A stretch of DNA of 34,037 nt from contig JAMFSV010000150.1 in NCBI GenBank assembly GCA_026225455.1, positions 1 through 34,037 of the forward strand, written 5' to 3'. The number at the start of each line of letters is the position of its first letter. The stretch's first letter is position 1. The translations under genes were made by a program, and so were the position numbers. Positions 24,047 to 33,518 of this stretch are shown piece by piece. The stretch is from Burkholderiales bacterium. GTDB lineage: Bacteria; Pseudomonadota; Gammaproteobacteria; Burkholderiales; Burkholderiaceae. A model generated the notes under the pieces. The model had not been told where the DNA came from. It did no database searches and worked only from the letters and a program-made list of their open reading frames with translations.

Positions 24047-24102
24047 ACACTAACCGAGAATTTGCCGGGTTTTATAAAGCAAAAAAACCAGGCAAAAAAA
24101 TC

Positions 24103-24996
24103 TTATGCTGCAAAAGCGAAGAGAGGGTGACGATCGAGACTGCCTGTCACTGCGCTTCTCCACTCCGAAGGTAGCCTGGCTTGCGCCGAAACTGCCGCAT
24201 CGTGGCTGGGGAAGGCGGCAAAAACACTGGCTCCCGAACCTGTCATGCGGGCCGGTGCGATAAGAGTTTTCTCTGCGGAAAACCACTCAAGCACAGCGGC
24301 GACTTCTTTATATCTTCTTGCTACGGTCTCTTGCATATCGTTTTGGCCGAACTGCTGAGGCCAGGATTTGCAAGAAGTTTCCTCTGCAAGAAAGTCCATA
24401 ATTGTGATGACTTTTGAGTCCCTTGTCAATTCCTCTGCGCGAAATATTTCTACCGTGGGCACCTGAACCTGGGGCGTGACGACCAGAAAGTGGCGCGCCG
24501 GCAATTCGACTGCCTGCAAGGTTTCGCCGACACCTTCGGCGAAGGCATTGCGGCCAAACACAAAAAACGGCACATCGGCACCGAGTTTGAGTGCCAGTGT
24601 TTGCAGTTCGGCGCGGGGCAAGGCCAGCTTCCATAAGCGGTTCAGTGCCAGCAGGGTGGTCGCGGCATCGGAGCTGCCGCCGCCTAGACCGCCCCCCATC
24701 GGCAGGCGTTTATCGATTTCGATCTCGACCCCCAGGCGGCAGCCGGTATGCGCTTGCAGCAAGCGCGCTGCGCGCACCGTCAGGTCGGTATCGGCCGGCA
24801 CCTCGGCGACCTCGGTCAGCCGTCGTACAGCACCGTCGTCGCGGCAGGTGAAATGGAGCGTGTCGCCCCAGTCCAGCATCTGGAATACGGTTTGCAGCGC
24901 ATGATAACCATCCGCGCGGCGGCCGGTGATATGCAGGAATAAATTGAGCTTGGCCGGGGCCAGGCAATCGCGCAGCGAATTTGGGGTGGCGGTCAT
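24103..24996 (-). CDS. ispE: 4-diphosphocytidyl-2-C-methyl-D-erythritol kinase
   Basis: 297 residues from ATG 24996 ([10 protein letters not shown]); a TTG start ten codons upstream is possible, and neither has a clear ribosome site. This GHMP-family kinase phosphorylates CDP-ME in the non-mevalonate isoprenoid pathway. Motifs are [24 protein letters not shown]-binding [20 protein letters not shown], the [20 protein letters not shown] segment and the C-terminal [13 protein letters not shown]. It follows lolB on the same strand, the classic betaproteobacterial lolB-ispE pair. Confidence 0.96.
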   Translation of the reverse strand: MTATPNSLRDCLAPAKLNLFLHITGRRADGYHALQTVFQMLDWGDTLHFTCRDDGAVRRLTEVAEVPADTDLTVRAARLLQAHTGCRLGVEIEIDKRLPMGGGLGGGSSDAATTLLALNRLWKLALPRAELQTLALKLGADVPFFVFGRNAFAEGVGETLQAVELPARHFLVVTPQVQVPTVEIFRAEELTRDSKVITIMDFLAEETSCKSWPQQFGQNDMQETVARRYKEVAAVLEWFSAEKTLIAPARMTGSGASVFAAFPSHDAAVSAQARLPSEWRSAVTGSLDRHPLFAFAA

Positions 24997-25126
24997 GCAA
25001 ATTTGGCGTGCAAAGTGACTGTGCAAAAAATGGGGGTGAGCGCGGCGCTAAAGCCGGGCCTCGAGCGCGCAGGCCCGACCGCGAGCCTGATTGACCGCAG
25101 GCGCGCCATTATCGGCCCAACTCCAG

Positions 25127-25792
25127 CTATCGGTCCAGTACCAGCTTAACTTCAAGCGCAGGCGTGGCGCGGGTCAGATTGACGCGTTTGATTGCCGTCG
25201 TGCCATCCCCGTCGGGGCGGCCGGCCGCCGCATCGTCATAAGCCAGGTAATCGATGGTCCAGTCGTCCTGTCGAATTTGGCTGATACGGCCGCTGGCAGG
25301 ATCTTTGGTGACCTGGGCCTGAGTCTCGGGCGCGGCTTGCGGTTTGAGCCAATATTGCAGGCCGGCCAGCGGTAAAGGAAAGCCGATCGCGCGTTGCATC
25401 AGTGTTTCGACGGCCGGTGCGCTCTGCACCGGGTGGTTGGGCAGTTCAAGCGTGGCGCCGGCGGGCGACACGGAGACGCGCGCCATGGTTTGTCCCAGCG
25501 GATTGAGTAATTGCAGCGTGGCGGAATGGGCCTGTTGCTGGAGCTCGAAATTGCCGTAGACATTGCGATCTTCGCCGTTGTTGTCGACATAATGAACGGC
25601 AAAGCGGCCGTGATAGTCGACATTGCCGTTGCCTTGCAAAATCTGTTCCGGTGCGGCTCCGGCTTGGGTTTGAGGTGTTGCCGGCGTCAAGCTGGCGCAG
25701 CCGCCCAGCAGCAATGTCGCCGCCGCGAGCGCCACGCCGGCGCGCAGCAGGGAGGCGGCCGAGGTGCGGCTCATGTGACTTATGTGACTCAT
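25127..25792 (-). CDS. lolB: Outer-membrane lipoprotein insertion protein LolB
   Basis: 221 residues from ATG 25792. It receives lipoproteins from LolA in the periplasm and inserts them in the outer membrane. A signal peptide ends in the lipobox LLLGGC (Cys32). The mature part has YHGRFAVHYVDNNGEDRNVYGNF and LQLLNPLGQTMARVSVSPAGATLEL, then WLKPQ, typical of LolB. Two in-frame ATGs (25792 and 25774) arise from a 9-bp repeat (25772-25798), so the exact start is uncertain by six codons. It lies 58 bp after the TPR gene and before ispE. Confidence 0.92.
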   Translation of the reverse strand: MSHISHMSRTSAASLLRAGVALAAATLLLGGCASLTPATPQTQAGAAPEQILQGNGNVDYHGRFAVHYVDNNGEDRNVYGNFELQQQAHSATLQLLNPLGQTMARVSVSPAGATLELPNHPVQSAPAVETLMQRAIGFPLPLAGLQYWLKPQAAPETQAQVTKDPASGRISQIRQDDWTIDYLAYDDAAAGRPDGDGTTAIKRVNLTRATPALEVKLVLDR

Positions 25793-25798
25793 ATGACC
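25772..25798. repeat. 9-bp imperfect triplicate at the start of lolB
   Basis: CATGTGACT, TATGTGACT and CATATGACC follow each other in phase with the lolB codons, encoding the Met-Ser-His-Ile-Ser-His-Met-Ser-Arg start and creating a second start codon. Confidence 0.7.
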
Positions 25799-25850
25799 CA
25801 CCCGCCGCCGCCCGCGCCAGATCCCCGCACGTTTGCCTGACTGCACCGCA

Positions 25851-27707
25851 TTACAAAGTTCCGACCTGCAGACGCTTGAGGGTCTCAAGCAGCGTGTCGT
25901 TATCTTTTTCCAGCTTGGCCGCTTCGCGCCAAGTTTGTTTGGCTTCGTCCTGTTTGCCGCTGACCCACAATACCTCGCCCAGATGCGCCCCGATTTCCGC
26001 ATTGGGTTTCAGGTCGTAGGCGCGGCGCAGGATAATCGCGGCACTGTCCTTGTCGCCTTCGCGGAATTTGACCCAACCGAGGCTGTCCATGATGAAGGCA
26101 TCGGTGGGGGCCAGCGCGGAAGCTTTCTGGATCAGCTTGTCGGCCTCGTCCAGATGCTGGTTGCGGTCCGCCATGGAATAACCCAGCGCGTTATAGGCGT
26201 TCGGGTTGCCCGGTTCGAGCTTGATCAACTGGCGCAGCAGCGTTTCCATCAAATCGTATTGCTGGTTTCTTTCGCAGGACATGGCGTAGTCGTAGACCAC
26301 GCTGGGCACATTGGGGAACTGCTCATTGATTTGCGCGTAACGCGCTTGAGCGTCGGCATAACGTTTGGCATCGAACAGCAGGCCCGCATCGGTGTGCTGC
26401 ACCATCAACTGATCGCGCGGCTCAATGGGGTTCAGGCCGGCGAGCAATTTGCGCGCGGCGTCGAGCTGGTTGTCCTTGGCCAGCAGTTGCGCGTGCGTGA
26501 CCTGTGCCGACAGATATTGCGGGCTGCCCGCATCGATCTTGGCCAACCACTTCAAGGCTTCGCGATTATCGTTCTGGTCGGCCGCCAATTCGGCGAGATA
26601 CAGATAGGCTTGAGCCGGATCGGCATTGGCCCCCTTCTGTTTTTCCGCCAACTGCGCGTATTGTTCCAGGTTGCGTTTGGCCTGATCCAGGTGTTGCTGC
26701 TGGATGTCGATCATGGCCAGCGCCAATAGCGGCGTCGGATCGTCGGCATTCAGTTTGCGCATGGTATCGAATTGCTGGTGCGCTTCGTCCAGTTGATTGC
26801 CCTGGATGTAAATCTGCGCCAGCGCCATTCGCACGTTGCGCGCATTCGGATTTTTTTCCAGGAAAGTATTCAGGCTGGCGATAGCCTCGGCGCGGTCTGT
26901 CGCGCCCAGTTGCGCCAGCATCAATGCGGCTTGCTCGTCATCCGGTTTCAGCTTCAGCGCTTGCTCAAGCGAGGTCTGGGCGCCGCGCGGGTCGCTGGTC
27001 AGGACCTGCTGGCGTGCTATGGCGATCGATGCTTCGGGCCGCTGCATATCGTCCTTGAGCAGCGTTTGCAGGAGTTGCAGTGAGCCGACCCGGTCCGGTC
27101 CCTGGGAGATCAGGCCTTGCAATGCGGCAATCGCGCCGCCGCGCTTGGCGTCGGGCACGGCCGCCAGTTCGCGCGCCAGAATCGGCTGGGCGTCGCTGAG
27201 GTTGCCGTTCAGCACCAGCATCGATGCGGTCAACTGTTCGGCGCGCTGGGAATCCGGTGCATACTGATACCAAAGCCGGGATGCGACCAAGGCGTCGGAC
27301 GGGCTTTGCGCTTGCAGGGCGATTTGCGCGGCGCGTTCCGCCATGCGCGGGTCGTGCGTATCGCGCGCCAGCGACAAATAGGTTTGGTAGGCCGGCGCCG
27401 CTTGACCGCGCTGCAGGGCGAGTTCGGCGGCCATCACCTGGAATACAATCTGGCCGGTCAGGGCAACGCCGGGAATATCCTTGGGGTCGCCATCCAGGTT
27501 GACCTCAGGTTCGCTGGCGGTGGCCGGTGCTGCTGCGCTAGCCGCGACGGGCGCACTGGCCGCGACGGGCGCGCCGGCGGCTTGGGCCTGCGCTTCGGCG
27601 GAACTGGTGGCCAAGCCCCAAAACAGGCAGGCCGCTAAAGGAATTGCCCGCATGCTCAGGGCTGTCGTAGAGAATTTCGAAAAAAGCTTCACGAAGGGGA
27701 AGTTCAT
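25851..27707 (-). CDS. Periplasmic tetratricopeptide-repeat protein
   Basis: 618 residues from ATG 27707 (MNFPFVKLF); the longer open frame upstream overlaps the divergent mutM gene and is rejected. A signal peptide (to about residue 42, SSAEAQA) is followed by an alanine/proline linker with APVAAS twice, then many TPR units, e.g. ALQRGQAAPAYQTYLSLARD, LEKNPNARNVRMALAQIYIQ, and near the end NPNAYNALGYSMADRNQHLD and DAFIMDSLGWVKFREGDKDS, the latter being the signature of this envelope TPR family. Its place before lolB is conserved in Burkholderiales. A scaffold or envelope-assembly role is inference. Confidence 0.9.
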   Translation of the reverse strand: MNFPFVKLFSKFSTTALSMRAIPLAACLFWGLATSSAEAQAQAAGAPVAASAPVAASAAAPATASEPEVNLDGDPKDIPGVALTGQIVFQVMAAELALQRGQAAPAYQTYLSLARDTHDPRMAERAAQIALQAQSPSDALVASRLWYQYAPDSQRAEQLTASMLVLNGNLSDAQPILARELAAVPDAKRGGAIAALQGLISQGPDRVGSLQLLQTLLKDDMQRPEASIAIARQQVLTSDPRGAQTSLEQALKLKPDDEQAALMLAQLGATDRAEAIASLNTFLEKNPNARNVRMALAQIYIQGNQLDEAHQQFDTMRKLNADDPTPLLALAMIDIQQQHLDQAKRNLEQYAQLAEKQKGANADPAQAYLYLAELAADQNDNREALKWLAKIDAGSPQYLSAQVTHAQLLAKDNQLDAARKLLAGLNPIEPRDQLMVQHTDAGLLFDAKRYADAQARYAQINEQFPNVPSVVYDYAMSCERNQQYDLMETLLRQLIKLEPGNPNAYNALGYSMADRNQHLDEADKLIQKASALAPTDAFIMDSLGWVKFREGDKDSAAIILRRAYDLKPNAEIGAHLGEVLWVSGKQDEAKQTWREAAKLEKDNDTLLETLKRLQVGTL

Positions 27708-27845
27708 GGATATCCGGGTTGGGTTTAAACGATTGTAACGCGACGGCCGCGATTCCGGGCGCTGACGCCGCCTGCTAAGGCGCAACAATTTGAGACGCAA
27801 CGGCGCGCCACCTGTGCGCGCCCCACTGATAAAGACAGCAAATAC

Positions 27846-28676
27846 ATGCCAGAGTTGCCGGAAGTTGAAGTTACACGGCGCGGAATCGAGCCGCATATCG
27901 TCGGACGCACCATTGAACGCGTCGAAATTCGCACCCAGCAACTACGCTGGCCCGTGCCACAGGGCTTGCCGGCCTTGCTCGGACAGCGCGCGATCGAGCG
28001 GGTCGGGCGGCGCGGCAAATATTTGCTGCTCGAACTCGACAGCGGTTGGGTGATCGTGCATCTGGGCATGACCGGCACGTTGCGGGTGTTACCCACCGGC
28101 GCCACGCTGGGTTTGCCCGGCCGGCATGACCATATCGATTGGGTGTTCGATGATTGGGTGCTGCGTTTTCGCGACCCGCGCCGCTTTGGCGCCGTATTGT
28201 GGCATCCGCGGGCGGCCGGCGATGTCCTTCAGCACTTGTTATTGGCCAAACTTGGGGTCGAGCCGTTTTCTCCCGCCTTTGACGGTGCATTGTTATACGC
28301 CCGCACGCGGGGCCGCAGCATGTCGGTGAAGCAGGTGCTGATGGCGGGCGAGATCGTAGTGGGGGTGGGCAACATCTACGCCTCGGAAAGCCTGTTCCGC
28401 GCCGGAATCCGGCCTACCACGGCGGCCGGCCGGGTCTCGCTCGCCCGTTACGAACGGCTGGCGCAGGAAATTCGCGCCACCTTGGCCGCAGCCATCGAGC
28501 GCGGAGGCAGCACCTTGCGGGATTTTGTCGGCGGCACCGGTGAGAGCGGTTACTTCCAGCTCGACTATTTCGTTTATGATCGCGCAGGCGTTGCGTGCCG
28601 GATTTGCGGCACGCCGATCCGGCAGATCGTACAAGGGCAGCGCTCCACCTATTTTTGCCCGTCTTGCCAGCGGTAA
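27846..28676 (+). CDS. mutM: Formamidopyrimidine-DNA glycosylase
   Basis: 276 residues. It excises 8-oxoguanine and formamidopyrimidines from DNA as a bifunctional glycosylase/AP lyase. The catalytic N-terminus [17 protein letters not shown] has Pro2 and Glu3. [11 protein letters not shown] and [11 protein letters not shown] follow. [19 protein letters not shown] is the H2TH region, and the C-terminal zinc finger is [20 protein letters not shown], then CPSCQR. The start is fixed because Pro2 must follow Met. mutY follows 22 bases downstream, giving a GO-repair pair. Confidence 0.98.
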   Translation: MPELPEVEVTRRGIEPHIVGRTIERVEIRTQQLRWPVPQGLPALLGQRAIERVGRRGKYLLLELDSGWVIVHLGMTGTLRVLPTGATLGLPGRHDHIDWVFDDWVLRFRDPRRFGAVLWHPRAAGDVLQHLLLAKLGVEPFSPAFDGALLYARTRGRSMSVKQVLMAGEIVVGVGNIYASESLFRAGIRPTTAAGRVSLARYERLAQEIRATLAAAIERGGSTLRDFVGGTGESGYFQLDYFVYDRAGVACRICGTPIRQIVQGQRSTYFCPSCQR

Positions 28677-28698
28677 TCCGTTTTTAATTTCTGTGCCG

Positions 28699-29796
28699 AT
28701 GATTCCCCTATCCGAATTTGCGCCGCGCTTGATTGCCTGGCAACGCGAGCATGGCCGCCATGGCTTGCCCTGGCAGGGTACGCATGACCCCTACCGGGTC
28801 TGGCTGTCCGAGATCATGCTGCAACAAACCCAAGTGACCAGCGTGCTGGCCTATTACGCCCGTTTTCTGGCACGTTTTCCTGATGTGCAGGCCTTGGCCG
28901 CGGCCCCGCTGGATGACGTGATGGCGCTGTGGAGCGGCCTCGGCTATTACACCCGGGCGCGTAATTTGCACCGTTGCGCGCAGCAAGTGGTGGCGCAATA
29001 TGGCGGCGCTTTTCCCGCTAGCGCCGCTGAACTATGCGAATTACCCGGCATCGGCCGCTCGACCGCGGCGGCGATCGCCTCATTCGCCTTCGGCGCACGC
29101 AGCGCGATTCTCGACGGCAACGTCAAACGGGTGCTGGCTCGCGTTTATGGCATTGAGGGTTTCCCCGGCGAAAAGCGGATCGAGAACGCGATGTGGGAGC
29201 TGGCCGAATCGCTGCTACCCGCGAGCGCGGCGGATCCCTCCGCGACGCATGCCGAACCGATTTTTCACGCCGAGATGAGCGCTTATACCCAAGGTTTGAT
29301 GGATCTTGGCGCTACGCTATGCGTCAGGGGCCAGCCCGATTGCGCGCGTTGTCCGTTTCAGGACGATTGCGTCGCGCGCCTGAGCGGCCGGCAGCGGGTC
29401 TTGCCGCAGGCAAGGCCGAAAAAGACCGTGCCGACGCGCCAGACGCTGATGCTGATATTGCGCCACGCGGATCAGGTGTTGCTCGAAAAACGGCCGCCGT
29501 CCGGTATCTGGGGCGGTTTATGGAGTTTGCCGCAGGCGGCGGATGAGGCTTCGTTGGCGGTCTATGCGCAGCGCTTCGGCGCGGCCGCGCCGTTCGCGAA
29601 AATGAGCATGCTGACGCATGTGTTTACCCATTTCAAGCTGGAGATCGAACCCCGGCTGGCGGATCTCGATCACGCCGTGGCTCACCTGGCCGACGGCGAC
29701 GACTATGCCTGGGTTGCGTTGGCGAAGCTGGAGGATTATGGCTTGCCGGCGCCGGTGCGGCGTTTGCTGGACGGGCTCAGCGGCACCTTGCTGTAG
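28699..29796 (+). CDS. mutY: Adenine DNA glycosylase MutY
   Basis: 365 residues from ATG 28699. It removes adenine mispaired with 8-oxoguanine. HhH-GPD features are SEIMLQQTQVTSVLAYY (catalytic Glu38), LPGIGRSTAAAIASFAFG and LDGNVKRVLAR (Asp139). The [4Fe-4S] loop is C208-x6-C215-x2-C218-x5-C224. The C-terminal NUDIX-like domain (about 240-365), with PPSGIWGGLWSLPQ, recognises 8-oxoG. Together with mutM upstream it forms the GO system in one operon. Its stop is soon followed by a 9-bp tandem repeat. Confidence 0.97.
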   Translation: MIPLSEFAPRLIAWQREHGRHGLPWQGTHDPYRVWLSEIMLQQTQVTSVLAYYARFLARFPDVQALAAAPLDDVMALWSGLGYYTRARNLHRCAQQVVAQYGGAFPASAAELCELPGIGRSTAAAIASFAFGARSAILDGNVKRVLARVYGIEGFPGEKRIENAMWELAESLLPASAADPSATHAEPIFHAEMSAYTQGLMDLGATLCVRGQPDCARCPFQDDCVARLSGRQRVLPQARPKKTVPTRQTLMLILRHADQVLLEKRPPSGIWGGLWSLPQAADEASLAVYAQRFGAAAPFAKMSMLTHVFTHFKLEIEPRLADLDHAVAHLADGDDYAWVALAKLEDYGLPAPVRRLLDGLSGTLL

Positions 29797-29810
29797 GGCT
29801 GGGCCATTGC

Positions 29811-29846
29811 CGTTAGGCGCGTTAGGCACGTTAGGCACGTTAGGCG
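29811..29846. repeat. 9-bp tandem repeat, four units, after mutY
   Basis: CGTTAGGCG, CGTTAGGCA, CGTTAGGCA and CGTTAGGCG lie head to tail 14 bases after the mutY stop, between convergent mutY and the LON-domain gene. It has no hairpin potential and no coding role. Confidence 0.9.
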
Positions 29847-29904
29847 GCGGGGTCCTTGCCGCCAGCAGCAAGCGCACAAGGGCCGCACACCGGTGTTGCG
29901 GCGC

Positions 29905-30531
29905 TTACAGCATGCCGTGTTGCAGCATGTAATGATGCACGATATCGAGCCGGGCGGCCGCGTCCTCGATTTCCATCAGTTTTTGCCTGGCCCGCACGGG
30001 AATCGGCAGAATTTCACCCAGCCGGTTGCTGACCCAGGCCGGATCGATCAAATCGAACGGCTCCAGAAACGGCCGATGCTCGGGATCGCGATCTGCGAAA
30101 GTATTAATGATGCGCTCAAGAACTTCGGCGCAAGTGCCCAGTTGCACCAGATGTTCGCGATCCGCCACCGGATTGTCGGCCGCAATCAGCGTGGCATGGC
30201 CGCGCAGCAGGCCATCGTGTTGCGTATGCCATTCGGCAAGCCGAAAGCGTTGCACGCCGCGCACGCGGATCAGCATCAAGCCAACTTGCTCAACTTCGCA
30301 GCTCAGGATTTCCGCCAGGCAGCCGACTGTTTCAGGGGTGGCGGCCGCACCCGGCTGCGCGACTTCGGTTCCGCTATGGAGCAGGCAGACGCCGAATGGG
30401 GCTCCGTCGCGCAGACAGGCACGCACCATGTCGATATAACGCGCTTCGAAGATTTTCAGCGGCAACAGGCCGCCCGGAAACAACACCGTTCCCAAGGGAA
30501 ACAAAGGCAAATCGGCGAGGAGTTCGGACAT
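29905..30531 (-). CDS. LON substrate-binding-domain protein
   Basis: 208 residues from ATG 30531 with GAGGGA upstream. It consists of a LON N-terminal (PUA-like) domain only: LADLPLFPLGTVLFPGGLLP, LKIFEARYIDMVRACL, FGVCLL, VGCLAEIL, LMLIRVRGVQRFRL, and a helical C-terminal part (RARQKLMEIEDAAARLDIVH). There is no ATPase or protease domain, which is normal for this stand-alone family found in many bacteria and of unknown function. It is convergent with mutY and lies downstream of rapZ on the same strand. Confidence 0.92.
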   Translation of the reverse strand: MSELLADLPLFPLGTVLFPGGLLPLKIFEARYIDMVRACLRDGAPFGVCLLHSGTEVAQPGAAATPETVGCLAEILSCEVEQVGLMLIRVRGVQRFRLAEWHTQHDGLLRGHATLIAADNPVADREHLVQLGTCAEVLERIINTFADRDPEHRPFLEPFDLIDPAWVSNRLGEILPIPVRARQKLMEIEDAAARLDIVHHYMLQHGML

Positions 30532-30647
30532 GTTGGCGTCCCTCGTTAGGTGGCCTGGCGGCACAGGCAGTGGTTCGACCAGCGGTTCAGCTCGGCTTCG
30601 GGCTCGGCTCAGGCTAAAGCCATAACTTTAACCCCGATTTCGGCCGT

Positions 30648-30683
30648 GGTTTTAGCCCGGGTTTTAACCCGAGTTTTAACCAT
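30648..30683. repeat. 12-bp imperfect tandem repeat at the rapZ 3' end
   Basis: GGTTTTAGCCCG, GGTTTTAACCCG and AGTTTTAACCAT follow one another; the last unit contains the rapZ stop codon (TTA at 30676-30678 on the plus strand). Confidence 0.6.
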
Positions 30684-31554
30684 TAGCCGGCGGCTGGCGG
30701 CTGCCGTCTTCAGCCAGGATCATTTCCCGGTGCCGCACCAGCACGTCGGCCTCGGCGGCAAACAAGGTTCCCAGGGCCTGGGCAATATAGACCGAACGGT
30801 GTTGTCCGCCGGTACAGCCGATCGCCACCGTCAAATAACTGCGGTTGTCATCGCGAAAGCGCGGCAGCCATTTATGCAGGTAAGTGGAGATATCGTCGAT
30901 CATCTCACGGACCTCGGGCAGTGCCGACAAAAAGTCGATCACCGGCTGGTCCAGCCCGGTCAGCGGGCGTAGCGCATGGTCGTAATAAGGGTTGGGCAAG
31001 GTCCGCACGTCAAACACCAAGTCCGCGTCCAACGGCACGCCGCGCTTGAAGCCAAACGATTCGAACATCAGGGTGAGGCCGCTGTGCTCGTGTTCGATGA
31101 ATTTTTTGACCCAGGCGCGCAAGGTATTGGCGCGCAGGTTGCTGGTGTCGATCTGGTGACCGAATTCGGCCAGGCTCGAAACCAGTTCGCGCTCGTGCTC
31201 GATGGCGTCAGCCAGCGAGGCCAGGCCGGTCGCGCTGGACAGCGGATGGCGGCGGCGGGTTTCGGAAAAACGCTGGATCAGGGCTTGCGTGCTGGACGTC
31301 AGAAACAGGGTGTGCACGTCGTAGCGGGTTTTCAGGCCCGCGATGACTTTCGGCAAGTCGGGCAGGGAACTGCCCGAGCGCGCGTCGATCGCGACCGCCA
31401 GCTTGTCATAGCCGTCGCTGCTGAGGAAATCGGCCAAGCCGGGCAAAAACTTCGGCGGCAGGTTGTCGACACAGTAGTAGCCGACATCTTCCAATGCGTT
31501 CAATGCGACTGACTTGCCCGAGCCTGAAATGCCCGTAATCAAAATAATGCGCAT
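30676..31554 (-). CDS. rapZ: RNase adapter protein RapZ
   Basis: 292 residues from ATG 31554; the longer frame upstream lacks a ribosome site. N-terminal P-loop GISGSGKS (8-15), then [16 protein letters not shown]. Middle: SETRRRHPL and [12 protein letters not shown]. Conserved C-terminal domain: [26 protein letters not shown] and [17 protein letters not shown]. In enterobacteria RapZ senses glucosamine-6-phosphate and guides RNase E to the GlmZ sRNA; in betaproteobacteria its target is not known from sequence. It lies 82 bp downstream of hprK in the PTS-Ntr cluster. Confidence 0.96.
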   Translation of the reverse strand: MRIILITGISGSGKSVALNALEDVGYYCVDNLPPKFLPGLADFLSSDGYDKLAVAIDARSGSSLPDLPKVIAGLKTRYDVHTLFLTSSTQALIQRFSETRRRHPLSSATGLASLADAIEHERELVSSLAEFGHQIDTSNLRANTLRAWVKKFIEHEHSGLTLMFESFGFKRGVPLDADLVFDVRTLPNPYYDHALRPLTGLDQPVIDFLSALPEVREMIDDISTYLHKWLPRFRDDNRSYLTVAIGCTGGQHRSVYIAQALGTLFAAEADVLVRHREMILAEDGSRQPPANG

Positions 31555-31636
31555 GGACCCTTTGCGATAATGACTTTTGTCGATTTTAACGCCGGCATGA
31601 ATCAATAAGATGTCAGCCGGGGTCAAAATTTGGGCA

Positions 31637-32605
31637 CTAAATCATCTTTCCGGGAAACTGGCTTTCCGGATCTTGCATAGCCAGCCGTTGGCGGTCCATG
31701 AAATCGCGCAAGGTGTCGATCCCGCGTAATTGCAAGATCGTATTGCGTACCGCGGCTTCAACCAATACCGCCAAATTTCGACCGGCGGCCACTTGCAGTG
31801 TGACCTTGCTGATGGGCAGGCCGAGCACATCCACCGTTTGCGATTCGAGCGGCAGGCGCTGGAATTCGCCATCCGGCCGTTTGACCAGTTGCACGATCAG
31901 CTTGAGTTTCATTTTGCGCCGTACCGCGGTTTCACCAAAAATGGTCTTGATGTCGAGCAGGCCCAAGCCGCGGACTTCCAATAGATTTTGCAGCAGGGGC
32001 GGACAACGGCCTTCGATAAAATCCGGCCCGAGGCGCACGATATCGACCGCGTCGTCAGCCACCAGGCCGTGGCCCCGGCTGATCAATTCGAGGCCCAGTT
32101 CGCTTTTACCCAGTCCGGAATCGCCCGTCAGCAATACGCCCATGCCGAGAATGTCGAGAAACACGCCATGCATGGTCGAGCGCGGCGCCAGAATGCGCGA
32201 CATGTAAAGCCGCAGGCTGTCGATCACCGCGGCCGACGACATCGGGGTAGTAAACAGCGGCGTGGAGGAGCGGGTGCAACGCAACACCAGGTCGGCCGGC
32301 GCATCGACGCCGCCGGCGACGACCAGAAACGGCGGTTCAAGCGCCATCAACTCGGCCATATTGCGCTTGCGGTCCTCGTCGGACTGGCGCTGGTAATAAT
32401 CGAGCTCGGCGTCGCCCAGAACCTGGATCCGGTTGGGGTGGATCAAGTTCAAATGGCCCACCAGATCGGCTGATGAGGTGGCATTGGAGACGGTTTCCGA
32501 GGAAAAGCCGCGTTCCCAGCCCTCATGTCCGGTCAACCAGGACAGTTTGAGCGCTGACGCGTTGTCGTCGAAAATGCTCTGCGCGTTGATGCTCGATGTA
32601 TCCAT
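31637..32605 (-). CDS. hprK: HPr kinase/phosphorylase
   Basis: 322 residues from ATG 32605 (AAAGGAG upstream). It phosphorylates and dephosphorylates a serine of the phosphocarrier HPr, linking metabolism to PTS-Ntr signalling. The N-terminal domain contains [15 protein letters not shown]. The catalytic P-loop is GDSGLGKS (161-168), after [15 protein letters not shown] with His146. [36 protein letters not shown] and the C-terminal signature with [18 protein letters not shown] are also present. It sits between ptsN and rapZ, the normal betaproteobacterial arrangement. Confidence 0.97.
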   Translation of the reverse strand: MDTSSINAQSIFDDNASALKLSWLTGHEGWERGFSSETVSNATSSADLVGHLNLIHPNRIQVLGDAELDYYQRQSDEDRKRNMAELMALEPPFLVVAGGVDAPADLVLRCTRSSTPLFTTPMSSAAVIDSLRLYMSRILAPRSTMHGVFLDILGMGVLLTGDSGLGKSELGLELISRGHGLVADDAVDIVRLGPDFIEGRCPPLLQNLLEVRGLGLLDIKTIFGETAVRRKMKLKLIVQLVKRPDGEFQRLPLESQTVDVLGLPISKVTLQVAAGRNLAVLVEAAVRNTILQLRGIDTLRDFMDRQRLAMQDPESQFPGKMI

Positions 32606-32624
32606 CAGACCGTCACTCCTTTAC

Positions 32625-32644
32625 TACGCTGAATTACGCTGAAA
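32625..32644. repeat. 10-bp tandem duplication upstream of hprK
   Basis: TACGCTGAAT and TACGCTGAAA are adjacent, about 20 bases upstream of the hprK start codon in the leader. Confidence 0.6.
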
Positions 32645-32721
32645 AAGGCGTTGCGTGAGTTGGTGCCAGGGGGCGCAACCGGGTTCCGCAAGGCGCTTGG
32701 CCTCAGGGCTGCCGGCGATGG

Positions 32722-33177
32722 CTAGGGCTGCCATTGCGTCAGGAAGGCATGGACCGATTCGGCGTCGGGCTCGGTCGCCAGGCGTTCGCGGGTTTCGCGA
32801 TCGGACAGCAATTGAGCGATTTCCGAGAGAATTTCCAGGTGCTGCTGGGTGGCTTGTTCCGGCACCAGCAGGAAGATCAGCAGACCGACCGGCTGCCCAT
32901 CGGGCGATTCGAATGGAATCGGCTCGGCCAGCCTGACAAACGCGGCGAGGGGATGCTTCAGGCCTTTGATGCGTCCATGAGGAATGGCAACACCTTCACC
33001 CAAGCCGGTCGAACCGAGCCGTTCGCGGGCAAACAGGTTGTCCGTGACGACGCTGCGAGCGATCCCATTGTTGTTTTCAAAAATGAGGCCGGCTTGCTCA
33101 AAAACGCGCTTTTTGCTGGTGACCGATAGCCCGAGTAAAACTTTGTCGAGTGGGAGAAGTTTTGCTAAACGATTCAT
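32722..33177 (-). CDS. ptsN: PTS IIA-Ntr protein
   Basis: 151 residues from ATG 33177 (MNRLAKLLPLDKVLLG); an open frame continuing 57 codons upstream has no homologous look. This EIIA-Ntr receives phosphate from NPr and regulates nitrogen, potassium and stress functions by protein contacts. It contains the phosphorylated histidine in GEGVAIPHGRIKG (His67), VRLAEPIPFESPDGQPVGLL and FLLVPEQATQQHLEILSEIA. hprK follows after 116 bp. The hpf gene precedes it, separated by the terminator at 33465-33505. Confidence 0.96.
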   Translation of the reverse strand: MNRLAKLLPLDKVLLGLSVTSKKRVFEQAGLIFENNNGIARSVVTDNLFARERLGSTGLGEGVAIPHGRIKGLKHPLAAFVRLAEPIPFESPDGQPVGLLIFLLVPEQATQQHLEILSEIAQLLSDRETRERLATEPDAESVHAFLTQWQP

Positions 33178-33464
33178 GTTGACACGCCAAAGCGTGTGAG
33201 TCCCGGTTTTTAAGTACACGGCAAAACGGCCGGAATCAACCGGGGCGGGCGCGAAGGCGGGGGCAAAGCCGGCCGCTGGAGGCGCCCGAGCCGGTTTCGG
33301 CTCGCTTGCTGCTATTTTTAAACGGCGCCGGTAACGCGTTTTCCGCACCGGCTACGAAATAAACTGAACTTCATTATAGAACAGCGCAACGGGCCATGGT
33401 GGTCCGCTCGCGTTCCGTTGCCTGTTTTGTGGAGAACAGGCATACGGTATCGCTGCAACTCAAA
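33178..33464. other. Intergenic region hpf-ptsN
   Basis: 287 bp with no gene. It should hold the ptsN promoter. The segment 33355-33380 is AT-rich. No operator is recognised. Confidence 0.4.
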
Positions 33465-33505
33465 TAAAAAGCCGCCGGTCCGCGGCGCGGACGGACGGCT
33501 TTTTA
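33465..33505. terminator. Intrinsic terminator after hpf
   Basis: TAAAAAGCCG (33465-33474) is complementary to CGGCTTTTTA (33496-33505), with further GC pairing inside (GTCCGC with GCGGAC). On the minus strand the stem is followed by U-rich sequence 14 bases after the hpf stop. Confidence 0.88.
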
Positions 33506-33518
33506 TCGATGGGACTGC

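Noticed and set aside
27708-27941. Longer N-terminus for the TPR protein
   Set aside because: It would overlap the start of divergent mutM and lies upstream of a clear signal peptide at ATG 27707.
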